From [Eubacterium] yurii (lineage in GTDB: Bacteria > Bacillota > Clostridia > Peptostreptococcales > Filifactoraceae): a stretch of 64,000 nt of DNA. The notes below the pieces were generated by a model. That model ran no database searches, had not been told where the DNA came from, and was given only the letters and a program-made list of their open reading frames with translations. The translations under genes and the position numbers were made by a program. The DNA lies in contig FUZS01000014.1 of assembly GCA_900167215.1 (NCBI GenBank), positions 31,643 through 95,642 of the forward strand, given 5' to 3'. Shown here in pieces: positions 43,126 through 52,648 of the stretch (positions within the stretch are counted from its first letter, which is position 1; every line of letters starts with the position of its first letter).

Positions 43126-43235
43126 GAAATTCATAATATTTTATCAATTTTGAAAAATTTATCAAGCTTTATAAAAAATTCAACTTTTATATGATATAAT
43201 CTAAGTACTAATTTTTATTTACAAACGGAGAATTT

Positions 43236-44510
43236 ATGGATTACGATAAGATTTATACACAATATATGTACAGTTACCCTCATAAGAGGGCTTATCACTT
43301 TACAGAAAAACTTGAGCTTTCAAGCTTTAAAGATAGATTTATAGGCAAGGATATGTCCTTATATATCCATGTGCCATTTTGCAAATCAAAATGCGGATAT
43401 TGCAACCTTTTTTCCATCACTAATGTAAAAAGTGACGAATACAGAGAATATATTAAGGCTGTAAAAAGACATTCCAAACAAATGAGAAGTCTTATAAATT
43501 TTGAAAATACAAATTTCAGCTCTTTTACCCTTGGCGGGGGTACTCCGATGATACTCAGTCCAAAGGACTTATCATCCTTATTTGAGCTTGCAAGAGATGA
43601 CTTTCACATGGACTTGCAAAAGGCATATTCTATAATAGAAGGCTCACCAAGACAAATAAGTGTAGAAAAACTGAACTTACTAAGTGATTTTTCCCTTAAG
43701 AGGCTTAGCATAGGAGTCCAGTCTTTTATTGACAGTGAGCTTCTGACAATTCAACGTGCTGAAAAGGTAGCTGATGTATACAAGGCACTTGAGATTATAA
43801 AAACTTACAACTTTGATACAAATATTGACCTTATCTACGGCATACCTAAGCAAAATGAAGAAAGTCTCATTTTTTCTATAGAAGAAGCATTAAAATATAA
43901 TCCAAGCGAGATATTCTTATATCCACTTTATAAACAGGTAAATGCAAGGCTTTATGATAAGTTTGACATAGATGTACAAGAGCAGTATAAGCTCTATCAA
44001 ATTGGGCGAGACTATCTCATATCAAAGGGCTATGAGCAACTTTCCATGAGAAGCTTCTCAAAAAACAGTGAGATAAATGCAAACTGCGGTTTTGAAGATG
44101 TACTTTCACTTGGATGTGGTGGCAGGTCTTATTTTGAAAATCTTCACTTTTGTGAAAAATACGTCTCTGAGAAAAAATCTTGCGAGAGCGAATACGAAAA
44201 GTATCTGAAAAAAGATGACTTTACAAGCGACATCTCCTATTATATTTTAAATGACGACGAGATGAAAAGACGCTATGTTATAAAAAACCTGCTCTATGTA
44301 AGTGGTCTGTCAATATCAGACTATTACAGACATTTCAGCTCTGATGTAGAAAGTGATTTTTCTCAGATAGCTAATCTTCTTAAAGAAGGCTATGCACAAA
44401 GACATGATGACATAATAAGACTTACTCCTCTGGGCATGAGTCTTTCCGATATGATAGGCCCTATGTTTATGTCGCAAACTATACAAAAGAGGATGAACAA
44501 CTATGACTAA
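43236..44510 (+). CDS. STM4012-like radical SAM protein (HemW/coproporphyrinogen oxidase-like)
   Basis: A 424-residue radical SAM protein. The cluster-binding CxxxCxxC is CKSKCGYC (residues 49-56), GGGTP near 99-103, then RLSIGVQSF and YGIPKQ, as in HemW-like proteins. Residue pattern and partner match the STM4012 family, whose partner STM4011 is encoded right after it, overlapping by 8 nt. The function of this pair is not established. A coproporphyrinogen oxidase role is a family label rather than a finding. Four or more members (STM4011-4014) are clustered in enterobacteria; here only two are found. Confidence 0.82.
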   Translation: MDYDKIYTQYMYSYPHKRAYHFTEKLELSSFKDRFIGKDMSLYIHVPFCKSKCGYCNLFSITNVKSDEYREYIKAVKRHSKQMRSLINFENTNFSSFTLGGGTPMILSPKDLSSLFELARDDFHMDLQKAYSIIEGSPRQISVEKLNLLSDFSLKRLSIGVQSFIDSELLTIQRAEKVADVYKALEIIKTYNFDTNIDLIYGIPKQNEESLIFSIEEALKYNPSEIFLYPLYKQVNARLYDKFDIDVQEQYKLYQIGRDYLISKGYEQLSMRSFSKNSEINANCGFEDVLSLGCGGRSYFENLHFCEKYVSEKKSCESEYEKYLKKDDFTSDISYYILNDDEMKRRYVIKNLLYVSGLSISDYYRHFSSDVESDFSQIANLLKEGYAQRHDDIIRLTPLGMSLSDMIGPMFMSQTIQKRMNNYD

Positions 44511-46101
44511 GAATATCTTTTTTAGAGGAGAAATTGACTTTTGCAACTATTCCTGCTCCTACTGTCCCTTTGCCAAAAAGACTCTGAGCAAAGAGAAAAT
44601 CCAAAAAGAAAGTGAAAATCTGGAAAAACTATATATCTATGTAAAAAATATGCAAGAAGACGCAAATATAATGATAACTCCTTACGGAGAGGCATTGATT
44701 CATCCCCTATATCAAGAGTTTATGGCAAGGATATCCGCTCTTGAAAATGTACGAAAAATTGGAATTCAAAGCAACCTCTCAGTAGATATAGATGAATTAA
44801 TTACTACACTTTCTAAAAATCATGCTGATTTTTCCAAGATAATGCTCTGGGCTACCTTCCATAGTGAATATGCTGACATAGAAAATTTTTGTAACAAGGC
44901 AAATAGCTTATCAGAACTTATTTCCATATCCTGCGGTATAGTTGCAAACAGAAAAAACTATGAAGAAATAAGAAAGTTGAGAGAAAACCTGAAAGCAGAC
45001 ATATATCTTTGGATAAATGCAATGGATAAAATAAAAAACAGATTCAGCAATGACGAAATAACCTCTCTTTCAAAGATAGATCCTATGTTTGCCTATGAGT
45101 TTTACGCAAAGAGAATAGATTTTATGAATTTAAGGGATGACTATTTTTCTACCTGTCAATCTTACGACAAAATATATGTAGATATTCAAAAGTACTCATC
45201 TTCCTGTTTTTTCAAGAAAAAAAGAGCCATAGACTCCCTATGTAACAATCACAAAGTCTGCGACTGTTACCTCGGCTATTCCAATTTCAGAAATAATATT
45301 TTGGATAGATTTTTTGGAGAAAACATCATTTTTCGAATAGCACAAAAGAGAAAATTCAAGGCAATATTTATAGATATAGACGGTGTTATGACAGGAAAAA
45401 ACGGCAAGTTGTTAAATAATCTTACAAAAATACTTGAAGATTTGTCGAAAAAGACAGGCTTATACATTGCAAGCTCAAGAAATATAGACTCAGCAAAAAA
45501 ATTGCTTGGAAAAAACTTCCAATATTTTAAGGGAGGGGTATTTTCTGACGGATGTTATACTGTCGATTTTGAAAGAAGTACTGAAAAAATCACTGCTTTG
45601 GATGACAGTGTAAATATAAATTGCTTTGAAGAAAAACTTTATGAAAGTATTGCCAAATCAAATGAAAAAGAGCATAGCTCAAATATATGCAAGACTAATT
45701 TTAATGAAAACGATAGAATCAAAGAAAATACTCAAGAAATAAATGATGATATAGCTCAAAGCTATAAATTAAGAAAAGATATATTTAGAGAAAAGCTGCT
45801 AAGAATTTCTCTTCCGTCTAAAATTGCCAAAAATATTGACTTTCCAAATATTAAAAAGAGAGTTTACAATAATTCTACATTTTTTCAAAATCAAAAATCT
45901 TCAAAACTTTCAGGCATTAAATATATTTGCAAAATAAATAATATCATTGATGAAGAAATACTTATAATCAGTGATAATATTCAAGATGAAGAGCTGTTTG
46001 AAAATATAATGCATATTGTAAGCCCTCTTTATCAGAAAAAACTGCATAAAAAAAGTCGTTATATACTTGATTTATGCCATTTGACATTTATCATTAAGTA
46101 G
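44503..46101 (+). CDS. STM4011-like radical SAM protein fused to HAD-like domain
   Basis: A 532-residue two-part protein. Residues 1-270 form a radical SAM domain with CNYSCSYC (14-21), starting FFRGEIDF as in STM4011 family proteins, with additional Cys at about 233-260 (SSCFFKKKRA; CNNHKVCDCY) for a possible second cluster. Residues about 286-532 look like a HAD-type phosphatase: FIDIDGVMTG (288-297, DxD), ASSRN (motif II-like Ser), DEEILIISDN near 490 (motif IV-like). It starts 8 nt before the stop of the STM4012-like gene. The fusion suggests that a phosphate ester is formed or removed in the same pathway. A hairpin spans the stop codon. Confidence 0.75.
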   Translation: MTKNIFFRGEIDFCNYSCSYCPFAKKTLSKEKIQKESENLEKLYIYVKNMQEDANIMITPYGEALIHPLYQEFMARISALENVRKIGIQSNLSVDIDELITTLSKNHADFSKIMLWATFHSEYADIENFCNKANSLSELISISCGIVANRKNYEEIRKLRENLKADIYLWINAMDKIKNRFSNDEITSLSKIDPMFAYEFYAKRIDFMNLRDDYFSTCQSYDKIYVDIQKYSSSCFFKKKRAIDSLCNNHKVCDCYLGYSNFRNNILDRFFGENIIFRIAQKRKFKAIFIDIDGVMTGKNGKLLNNLTKILEDLSKKTGLYIASSRNIDSAKKLLGKNFQYFKGGVFSDGCYTVDFERSTEKITALDDSVNINCFEEKLYESIAKSNEKEHSSNICKTNFNENDRIKENTQEINDDIAQSYKLRKDIFREKLLRISLPSKIAKNIDFPNIKKRVYNNSTFFQNQKSSKLSGIKYICKINNIIDEEILIISDNIQDEELFENIMHIVSPLYQKKLHKKSRYILDLCHLTFIIK

Positions 46102-46121
46102 ATAACGACTTTAGATAACTT

Positions 46122-46802
46122 CTATTTTGAAACTACCATGGAATTAATCCATCTTGCAAAGCTGCCCGGATTTCTTGTTTGAATAAACACCTTTCCCGGA
46201 CCTCTAAATCTACAAACCAAACCTTCACCTGATGTAAGAGAGCTTATCCAGCCAGATGAAGATGCTTTTTCTATCTTATAATTAGTATTGCTTGTCCATG
46301 CAACAAGGTGTTGATTATCCACGATATACTCCTGACCTACTTGCAGGTCTATTTCGTGGATGCTTCCGTAAGAGTTTATAAATACTGTTCCTTTTCCGGA
46401 AACTTTAAGTATGAAGAAGCCTTCTCCGGAAAATAAACCTTGAGCAAGATTTTGAGTCTTTGTAGATACATCTACGCTATGCTCAGAAGCAAGATATCCG
46501 TCTTTTTGTACTATCAAGTCATTCATCCCGTCAAGTTTATAGTCAATTACAGAGCCAAGTGTAGTTGGCGCAAACAAGACTTTACCTGCCCCCCTTGTAG
46601 CTCTTATATATTGAAAAAATATCTTTTCTCCTGCGAGCATCCTTGTAAGTCCGCCCATCAGACCTTTCTCGAGCTTTCCATCAATATCGAGTGTGCTGTC
46701 CATTCCTACCATTGCCCCGGACTCAGCCTTTATAGCCTCTCCTTGTGCCAAATAGCATTCCACCATCGGAAATGTGTCTTGATATAAAATCCTGTACTGC
46801 AT
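46122..46802 (-). CDS. AIM24/TIGR00266 family protein
   Basis: A 226-residue cytoplasmic beta-rich protein of the AIM24 family. Motifs: AESGAMVGMDSTLDID (residues about 28-43), GGLTRMLAGEKIFFQYIRAT, GEGFFILKVSGKGTVFINSYG (about 126-146) and GLVCRFRGPGKVFIQTRNP. The family is widespread and lacks an agreed biochemical role. The gene is single and convergent with the STM4011-like gene. Confidence 0.93.
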   Translation of the reverse strand: MQYRILYQDTFPMVECYLAQGEAIKAESGAMVGMDSTLDIDGKLEKGLMGGLTRMLAGEKIFFQYIRATRGAGKVLFAPTTLGSVIDYKLDGMNDLIVQKDGYLASEHSVDVSTKTQNLAQGLFSGEGFFILKVSGKGTVFINSYGSIHEIDLQVGQEYIVDNQHLVAWTSNTNYKIEKASSSGWISSLTSGEGLVCRFRGPGKVFIQTRNPGSFARWINSMVVSK

Positions 46803-47014
46803 ACTACCTCCTTATACCAAACATGGTTTGTAATAATAACTTTTCAGCAAATGTATTTGATATTATTATTTAATATCTCCTAACATCTACCTACCATACC
46901 GCCTTAATTATAAGGCATATAGTTAAAATTTTCAATATATATTTTTAACTTATTCATAAATTAATCAGCATATTAAATTCTTTTAATTTAAATACTTTTT
47001 AAATTTAATCCTAC

Positions 47015-48166
47015 TTACTTCTCTTCTGATATATATTTCCAATATTCATTTAATTTTTTCTTATAATACCAACGAATAAGAGGAATCATCGCTAATAAAA
47101 GTAATAAAATTCCGTTGATAATAATCTCTCCAATAAAAGTAAGAACAAAATGAAAGTCTGAATATTTTTTATTATTTTCCTCATTCATATTAATTAGCTC
47201 TTCTACAGAATAATTACTTTCACCTAATTGTGGCAACTTATCAATATCCAAATTACTGTTGCTAAGAAATTTTACTCCTACTATAGTAGAAAAATTTTTA
47301 GTGTATTCTCCTTTGAAATTAATATCATCATATTTTTTTATAATTGTCATTGCCCTTCCCCTATATAGAAAAAAATCTTTGGGAAGTCTATTTTCAAAAT
47401 ATATATTTGCTATATTATCACCATTACCTTCAGTTTTAACATACATGTCTTTGCAATATCCTGCAAATTTACACTTCGAGCCTTTAGGCATAATAAATTT
47501 TATATTACCTTTGAATTGTGTATTATAGCTAAGTCCACTGCGGTAAGCAAGAAATTTATTATAATATATCAAATCTCCATCGCTACTTCTTTCCAGAGCA
47601 TTTTTGATAAAATATTTATTTTTTATTTCTATATTTTTATCTATATTTAAAACTTTAATAACAATCTTATTTTTTGCTTTTGAAAGCTTAGTTGTATATG
47701 TACCTGCAGTTATAGACGACTCATCATTTAGCTTTACCCCATTAATATAGACATGTATATCCGATATATCACTTATCTCATCAAATTCATATTCTATTAA
47801 ATTATCTCCTTTTTTTATCTTTTCATCAGATGATTGTTCATTCCTACTAAGCATTAGTATATGTTCCACATCTGCACTGTCGTTATTTTGCAGGTAGATA
47901 TTGTAATTTACATTTTCAAGTCTGTAAGTCTCATACTTATTATCAGGTCTTGTACTACATCTATCAAAAAAATAATTCACGTTTATAATTGAGGCTACAA
48001 AAGATATTATTATAATCATAATTGCAATACTTATCTTGTAATACAACTTGAATTGATACCTATTTTTTTGAAAATTCGGATGAAAGATATCTGCTACTTT
48101 TGAAAAAACATATAAGCCTAAATAAAGACAGGGTATTAACATAAAAAACTCTTTTGAACCGAACAT
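47015..48166 (-). CDS. Hypothetical membrane protein with large external domain
   Basis: A 383-residue protein. Hydrophobic segments at about residues 5-22, 42-64 and, near the C-terminus, 340-362. About 270 residues between them are beta-rich and probably outside the cell. It includes NNDSADVEHILMLSRNE and a DGDLIYYN motif. The layout reminds me of DUF2207-like predicted membrane proteins, but I do not find a convincing signature. The ATG at 48166 has AAGGGGAAG upstream; a GTG at 48181 is less likely. Divergent from the preQ1-controlled genes. Confidence 0.68.
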   Translation of the reverse strand: MFGSKEFFMLIPCLYLGLYVFSKVADIFHPNFQKNRYQFKLYYKISIAIMIIIISFVASIINVNYFFDRCSTRPDNKYETYRLENVNYNIYLQNNDSADVEHILMLSRNEQSSDEKIKKGDNLIEYEFDEISDISDIHVYINGVKLNDESSITAGTYTTKLSKAKNKIVIKVLNIDKNIEIKNKYFIKNALERSSDGDLIYYNKFLAYRSGLSYNTQFKGNIKFIMPKGSKCKFAGYCKDMYVKTEGNGDNIANIYFENRLPKDFFLYRGRAMTIIKKYDDINFKGEYTKNFSTIVGVKFLSNSNLDIDKLPQLGESNYSVEELINMNEENNKKYSDFHFVLTFIGEIIINGILLLLLAMIPLIRWYYKKKLNEYWKYISEEK

Positions 48167-48354
48167 ATCTTCCCCTTTCACCTTATTTTCAAAATTGTTA
48201 CAATTAATTATTACCCATAATCTGAGTATTTATAAAATTTTAAATACTAACTAAATAAAGACTACTTTACGAAATTATTTGTTAATTTTATCATAATCTT
48301 GTATTTTTTTTCAATCTGTGATAAACTATTCAGGTTTTTTATTTCAATTTAATA

Positions 48355-48400
48355 CAGACAGTTCGTAACCATCCTGTCTTAAAACAAAACTATAGGGCAT
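48355..48400 (+). ncRNA. preQ1 (class I) riboswitch
   Basis: GACAG-TTCGTAACCATC-CTGTC forms the P1 hairpin (48357-48378), followed by the A-rich tail TTAAAACAAAACTATAGGG that can enter the pseudoknot. It matches the class I pattern of G/C-rich stem, AC-CATC loop and AAAACTA tail. An intrinsic terminator lies 32 nt downstream and the regulated genes encode queuosine-type functions, which strongly supports the call. Confidence 0.86.
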
Positions 48401-48431
48401 AGGCATATTTTTTTAAATATGTTTGTTTTGT

Positions 48432-48453
48432 GGGCAGTCATGCCCTTTTTTTT
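48432..48453 (+). terminator. Expression-platform terminator of preQ1 riboswitch
   Basis: GGGCA-GTCA-TGCCC with T8. The strand ATGCCC could instead pair with GGGCAT at 48395-48400, giving an antiterminator. Confidence 0.82.
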
Positions 48454-48468
48454 ATTTTTGGAGAAAAA

Positions 48469-49197
48469 ATGCTGAAAGATTTTAACCCCAACAGATACTC
48501 TGTGATAAACGAGAAAAATAAGAGAGAAATTGTAATGCTCATCGGCTCAGGCTGTAAGTGGAAAAAGTGTAAATTTTGCGATTACCACTTTGACTGCGAC
48601 GAGTCTGCAGACGTATGTTTTGCACTTAATAAGTCTGTACTTGAAAATGTAAGTGGAATACACAAAAAACTTGAAGTTATAAATTCAGGCAGTTTTACTG
48701 AGCTTGATAAAAATACCATCAATCTCATAGAAAAGATAGCAATAGAAAAAAATATAAGCGAAGTACATTTTGAATGTCACTATCTCTTTAGGAAAAACAT
48801 CCCTGAAATGAGGAAGATGTTTCAAAAAAGTAACATAAATCTTAAAATAAAATGCGGAGTGGAGACATTTGACAGCGCATATAGAGAGGAGATTTTGTCA
48901 AAGGGTATGAAAGATGCTACTCCAAAGGATATAGCTGAATATTTTGATGAGGTCTGTCTGCTTTTCGGCCTTAAAAACCAGAGCGAAGAATCTATGAGAA
49001 ATGACATAAGTACAGGACTTAAATATTTTGAGAGAATCTGCATAAACATAATGCAGGAAAACGGCTGTGAAGTAAAGCCTGATGAGAATACTATAAAAAT
49101 TTTTGTAGATAAGATATTACCTGAAATAGAAGATGATTATAGAATAGATATCTTACTTGAAAATACCGCCTTTGGCGTAGGAGGAGTCACAACTTGA
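48469..49197 (+). CDS. Radical SAM protein under preQ1 control (possible queuosine lyase, QueL-like)
   Basis: A 242-residue radical SAM-like protein. Its cluster motif is CKWKKCKFC (residues 29-37): CX4CX2C rather than the common CX3CX2C. It reads further into VINSGSFTELDKN and KCGVETFD (SAM-binding strands). The ATG at 48469 has GGAG 5-6 nt upstream; a GTG at 48430 lies within the terminator. It sits behind a preQ1 riboswitch and overlaps a YhhQ-type transporter. Queuosine lyase, a radical SAM enzyme of queuosine salvage, was described in Clostridioides difficile, so this is a plausible QueL-like enzyme, not proven. Confidence 0.75.
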   Translation: MLKDFNPNRYSVINEKNKREIVMLIGSGCKWKKCKFCDYHFDCDESADVCFALNKSVLENVSGIHKKLEVINSGSFTELDKNTINLIEKIAIEKNISEVHFECHYLFRKNIPEMRKMFQKSNINLKIKCGVETFDSAYREEILSKGMKDATPKDIAEYFDEVCLLFGLKNQSEESMRNDISTGLKYFERICINIMQENGCEVKPDENTIKIFVDKILPEIEDDYRIDILLENTAFGVGGVTT

Positions 49198-49895
49198 ACG
49201 AACTTTTACTGATTTTCAGTGTGGTGCTGATTTTTTCAAGCACCGTAATATTTTTTAAATTTTTTGGTTCTTATGGACTGTTTGCCATTACCGTTTTTTC
49301 AACCATTACTGCAAATATTGAGGTGCTTATCCTTGTCAATGCCTTTGGCATGGATCAGACTCTTGGAAATGTGCTTTTCGCATCGACATTCTTATGTACG
49401 GATATAGCCAGTGAAATCTATGGTAAGGATACAGCAAATAAGATAGTAAAGTTAGGAATTTTTACAAGTTTATTTTTTGTAATACTCACTCAATCTTGGC
49501 TCTTTTACACTCCGGCACAAGGTGACTTTGCCTTTCCTCATATCAAGGCGATTTTTTCCAATACTCCACGACCGATGATAGTAGGTCTTGTCGTATATGC
49601 AATCTGTCAAAAATTCGATGTTTGGATGTATCACCTGATATGGAGCAAGACAGAAAAAATAGCAGATAAGAAAAAGTACCTTTGGCTTAGAAATAACGGT
49701 TCTACCATGTTATCACAGCTTGTAAACACTACTTTATTTACCTTTGGTTCTTTCCTTGGTATGTATGATATGCCTACTCTTATGAACATCTTGATTTCAA
49801 GCTATGCCATATTTTTAATCTTGGCTTTGGTAGATACTTGTTTTATGTATTTTGCAAGATTTTTATATGAAAAAGGCATGGTTGAAAAAATTTAA
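49194..49895 (+). CDS. yhhQ: Queuosine precursor transporter (YhhQ/VUT family)
   Basis: A 233-residue membrane protein of the YhhQ family with about six helices. Family motifs: FGSYGLFAITVFSTITANIE, ANIEVLILVNAFGM, CTDIASEIYGKDTANK and LWLRNNGSTMLSQLVNTTLF. It imports preQ0, preQ1 or queuine. TTG start at 49194 overlaps the TGA of the radical SAM gene (TTGA), with GGAGG 9 nt before, so translation is coupled. Controlled by the upstream preQ1 riboswitch. Confidence 0.93.
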   Translation: MNELLLIFSVVLIFSSTVIFFKFFGSYGLFAITVFSTITANIEVLILVNAFGMDQTLGNVLFASTFLCTDIASEIYGKDTANKIVKLGIFTSLFFVILTQSWLFYTPAQGDFAFPHIKAIFSNTPRPMIVGLVVYAICQKFDVWMYHLIWSKTEKIADKKKYLWLRNNGSTMLSQLVNTTLFTFGSFLGMYDMPTLMNILISSYAIFLILALVDTCFMYFARFLYEKGMVEKI

Positions 49896-50087
49896 ATCCG
49901 TCATAGTCGGATTTTCTTGATTATAATTGAAATTTAAACATATATTGGTTATTAATACCAAAAATGACATAAAATTCTACATTGTTTATTTATGTTTGTC
50001 CATTTTTGATGAAAATATTAAGAAATCCATATAATGACCTGTATTAAATTCTTCAATATATGTTTAAAAATCAATGTCTATAATTTC

Positions 50088-51254
50088 CTATTCGTAATCC
50101 ATACTTATTCTTAGTTCTCCATTTTCAAAAGTATAGTAACTTATATTTCTTGTTCTTAGCTTATCAGGCAGGTGAAAACGCCTTGTTTCATTTAATAGAG
50201 AAATTATAATGTCATTTTTTTCCTTAGTAACAGATATATTTTCTGCATTTGCAAAGGGGAGATTAATGATAAGAATACGAGTTCCATTGATATCTTCCAT
50301 TTTAAAAGCCTCTGTCTGACAGAAAATTTCTGCAGGATTAGCATTTTTATAAAGAAGCTCTCCTATCTTTTCAAGAGCATCTATTCCATGAATTTCTTCA
50401 GACTGCAATTCCAATTTAAAAAGTTTCTGCTTGGAAAAACTTTCTTTTGCAAGATGAATATTGTCATTTTGTATATTTTTCCAACCTTCAAAATATCCTT
50501 GCATGACCTCCTTTGGATACAGTCTGTTCATATAGACAGCGTCCACATTGAAATCATAAAGTTGCAGCCAAGTATAGTTTCGACGTGCTTCTTCCAAGAC
50601 AATCTGCTCAGAAGTAGTAACTATCCTAATACCGGTACTGTCTTTATTATGAAATATATCGTAAAGAGAGCTTAGTCTTTTTGCCAAATTTTTGAACTCT
50701 TCAAATACTACATCTCTTGGTTTTGGAACTGATGTTTTTTTAGATATTGCAGAGCCGAAAATAGAGTTTATACTTTGTACCATAGGTAAGATAGTGTCTG
50801 CCAACATATTTAGCTTTTCCGAATATGTAAGCATTGAAAGAGATTGACCGGTTGGCGCACAATCTACAATCATGACATCATATTTATTGTCCTCATAGAT
50901 ATCTAAAATCTTAAGCAGGGAGAATACTTCTTCCAATCCGGGAAATAATAATGCTTCCTCTATTTCTATTCCGTTGTTTGATTTTTCAGAAATGATTTGT
51001 TTTAAGTAATCCTGTAAATTTTTCCATACTCTTTTGCTTTCTTCTATTGTGTCAATTTCTACAACATCTAAGTTTTTAAATATCTGACTTATTTCTCCGT
51101 TTAATTTTCTATCTAAAACATCTCCCAAACTGTGAGCTTGATCTGTACTCATAAGTATAACCTTTTGCCCCAAATTTGCTAAAAAAAGTGCTGTAGCTGC
51201 TGCTATACTTGTCTTTCCTACTCCGCCTTTTCCTGTATAAAACAATATTCTCAA
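50088..51254 (-). CDS. ArsA-family ATPase, second of a pair
   Basis: A 388-residue single-domain ATPase of the ArsA/Get3 type. P-loop GKGGVGKTS (about residues 8-16), switch I DQAHSLGDVLDR (about 38-49), DCAPTGQSL (about 131). The C-terminal 70 residues (GTRILIINLPFANAENISVT onward) form an HSP20-like beta-sandwich (ArsA_HSP20). It overlaps the paralogue gene by 4 nt. There are no arsenic genes nearby, so it is not evidence of arsenic export. The two subunits may form a heterodimer. The operon is divergent from the LUD/quinone operon, suggesting a role in the same process. Confidence 0.85.
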   Translation of the reverse strand: MRILFYTGKGGVGKTSIAAATALFLANLGQKVILMSTDQAHSLGDVLDRKLNGEISQIFKNLDVVEIDTIEESKRVWKNLQDYLKQIISEKSNNGIEIEEALLFPGLEEVFSLLKILDIYEDNKYDVMIVDCAPTGQSLSMLTYSEKLNMLADTILPMVQSINSIFGSAISKKTSVPKPRDVVFEEFKNLAKRLSSLYDIFHNKDSTGIRIVTTSEQIVLEEARRNYTWLQLYDFNVDAVYMNRLYPKEVMQGYFEGWKNIQNDNIHLAKESFSKQKLFKLELQSEEIHGIDALEKIGELLYKNANPAEIFCQTEAFKMEDINGTRILIINLPFANAENISVTKEKNDIIISLLNETRRFHLPDKLRTRNISYYTFENGELRISMDYE

Positions 51255-52441
51255 GACTGTTCCTCCTTATTTTTTTCCACTTGAAAATGAATATATAAGC
51301 TTCCATTTTCTAATTTTGTGTCAACTATATGACTTTTTCTCAAAATATTTGGAAGAGGAATACAACGATTCACATTATTTATTTTAATATTAATATCCAG
51401 AGCGTTATGATTAACTTTTAATTCATCTTCTCTTATAAAAGGAACTTGAATTTTTAGCATATAACCGTCATCACATGGAATATACTCTTCATTTTTAGTA
51501 GTTTTTTTTACGGAAAATAAGTCAGGAATGCTTTCTATTGAATCACAAACTAAGTCCAAAGCTGATTTACCGACAATCTCTTTTGGATACCAAGGGATTT
51601 TTGCAATTGGGGTATCGTAAAAAACTTCCTCCAATTCCTTGATATATTTCGATTGAATTTTTTTCCAATTTTGCATAAAAGGATTGTCAACTTCATCACT
51701 TATAATACGATTGATAAAAACTGCATCAAGCTGAAATTTATATAAATTTAAGTACATGTAGTTTCTCTTTGTTTCTTCCACTATCATTTTTTCAGGAATA
51801 CAGACCAATCTTACACTGCAAATCTTATTATTTTTTAAAAGTTCTTGCAGTTCCAAAAGATTTTGGTGGATGAGCTCTATAGTATCCATGGTTTTAGCAC
51901 TTGGAAGTGTCACCTTATATGCTAACTTTGAAACAGGAGAAAGAACACGAACTATTTTTTTTCCAACAGGGAAAAATTTTTCCATATACCATGCAAGAAG
52001 TTCTGGAAGTTTTAAGAGTGCAAGAGTCTCCCCTGTAGGTGCACAATCAACTATGATACATTCATATTGCTTAGTTTCATATATCTCTTTAATTTTTAAA
52101 AGTGAAAAAAGATTTTCAAAACCTGGTAAAGAAAAATTTTCATTTAAATTGTTTAGGCTAAGTCCGCTTGTTCCCATTAGATTCAACATAGTATTTTTTA
52201 CATCCGGAAACATCTCACGTTTTATAAGATCTGAGTCTAATTCCAAAGCCTCTAAATTCTCTGTAATTTTAGTAATTTTTGAAGCAATTTGTACTTTAAA
52301 AATATCACTTAAATTGTGAGCAGTATCTGCACTGACTAATAAGGTTTTTTTGCCACTTTTTGCAGAAGATAGAGCATGTGCAGCTGCTACACTTGATTTC
52401 CCGACCCCGCCTTTTCCTGTAAAAATAATGATTCTTTGCAT
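51251..52441 (-). CDS. ArsA-family ATPase, first of a pair
   Basis: A 396-residue paralogue of the preceding gene. P-loop GKGGVGKSS (about 8-16), switch I DTAHNLSDIF (about 38-47), DCAPTGETL (about 140), C-terminal HSP20-like domain (residues about 320-390) with NHALDINIKINNVNRCIPLP. Upstream, AAAGGAGAAG precedes the ATG. The 4-nt ATGA overlap with the next gene makes an equal-expression pair. The start lies 207 nt from that of the divergent LUD gene; the shared region carries promoters for both. Confidence 0.86.
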   Translation of the reverse strand: MQRIIIFTGKGGVGKSSVAAAHALSSAKSGKKTLLVSADTAHNLSDIFKVQIASKITKITENLEALELDSDLIKREMFPDVKNTMLNLMGTSGLSLNNLNENFSLPGFENLFSLLKIKEIYETKQYECIIVDCAPTGETLALLKLPELLAWYMEKFFPVGKKIVRVLSPVSKLAYKVTLPSAKTMDTIELIHQNLLELQELLKNNKICSVRLVCIPEKMIVEETKRNYMYLNLYKFQLDAVFINRIISDEVDNPFMQNWKKIQSKYIKELEEVFYDTPIAKIPWYPKEIVGKSALDLVCDSIESIPDLFSVKKTTKNEEYIPCDDGYMLKIQVPFIREDELKVNHNALDINIKINNVNRCIPLPNILRKSHIVDTKLENGSLYIHFQVEKNKEEQS

Positions 52442-52558
52442 AAATTCTTCTCCTTTATAAAAATCAATATAAATTGTAGCATATCAAAAAATAATAAGCA
52501 ATATTTTTGAATTTTTAGATACTTTTAAATAAATTATTAGGATATATATGTTTTTTTC

Positions 52559-52587
52559 TTGACAACGGAATACTATTGTTCTATAAT
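52559..52587 (+). promoter_or_regulatory. Consensus promoter of LUD/quinone operon
   Basis: TTGACA (52559-52564), 17-bp spacer, TATAAT (52582-52587). A perfect consensus pair 60 nt upstream of the LUD gene. Confidence 0.9.
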
Positions 52588-52648
52588 TATATATGGTAAT
52601 TAGTAAAACGATAACTTATTTTTTAACTATGAGTAAGGAGATGATTAA

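Noticed and set aside
46052..46112. AAAGTCGTTAT/ATAACGACTTT hairpin as terminator of the STM4011-like gene
   Set aside because: The stem is good but spans coding sequence and the stop, has a 39-nt loop and no T-run on the plus strand; not listed as terminator.
50088..52441. Arsenic resistance operon
   Set aside because: ArsA-like ATPases are present but arsB, arsR, arsC or arsD are not seen, and the HSP20-type domain suggests another role.
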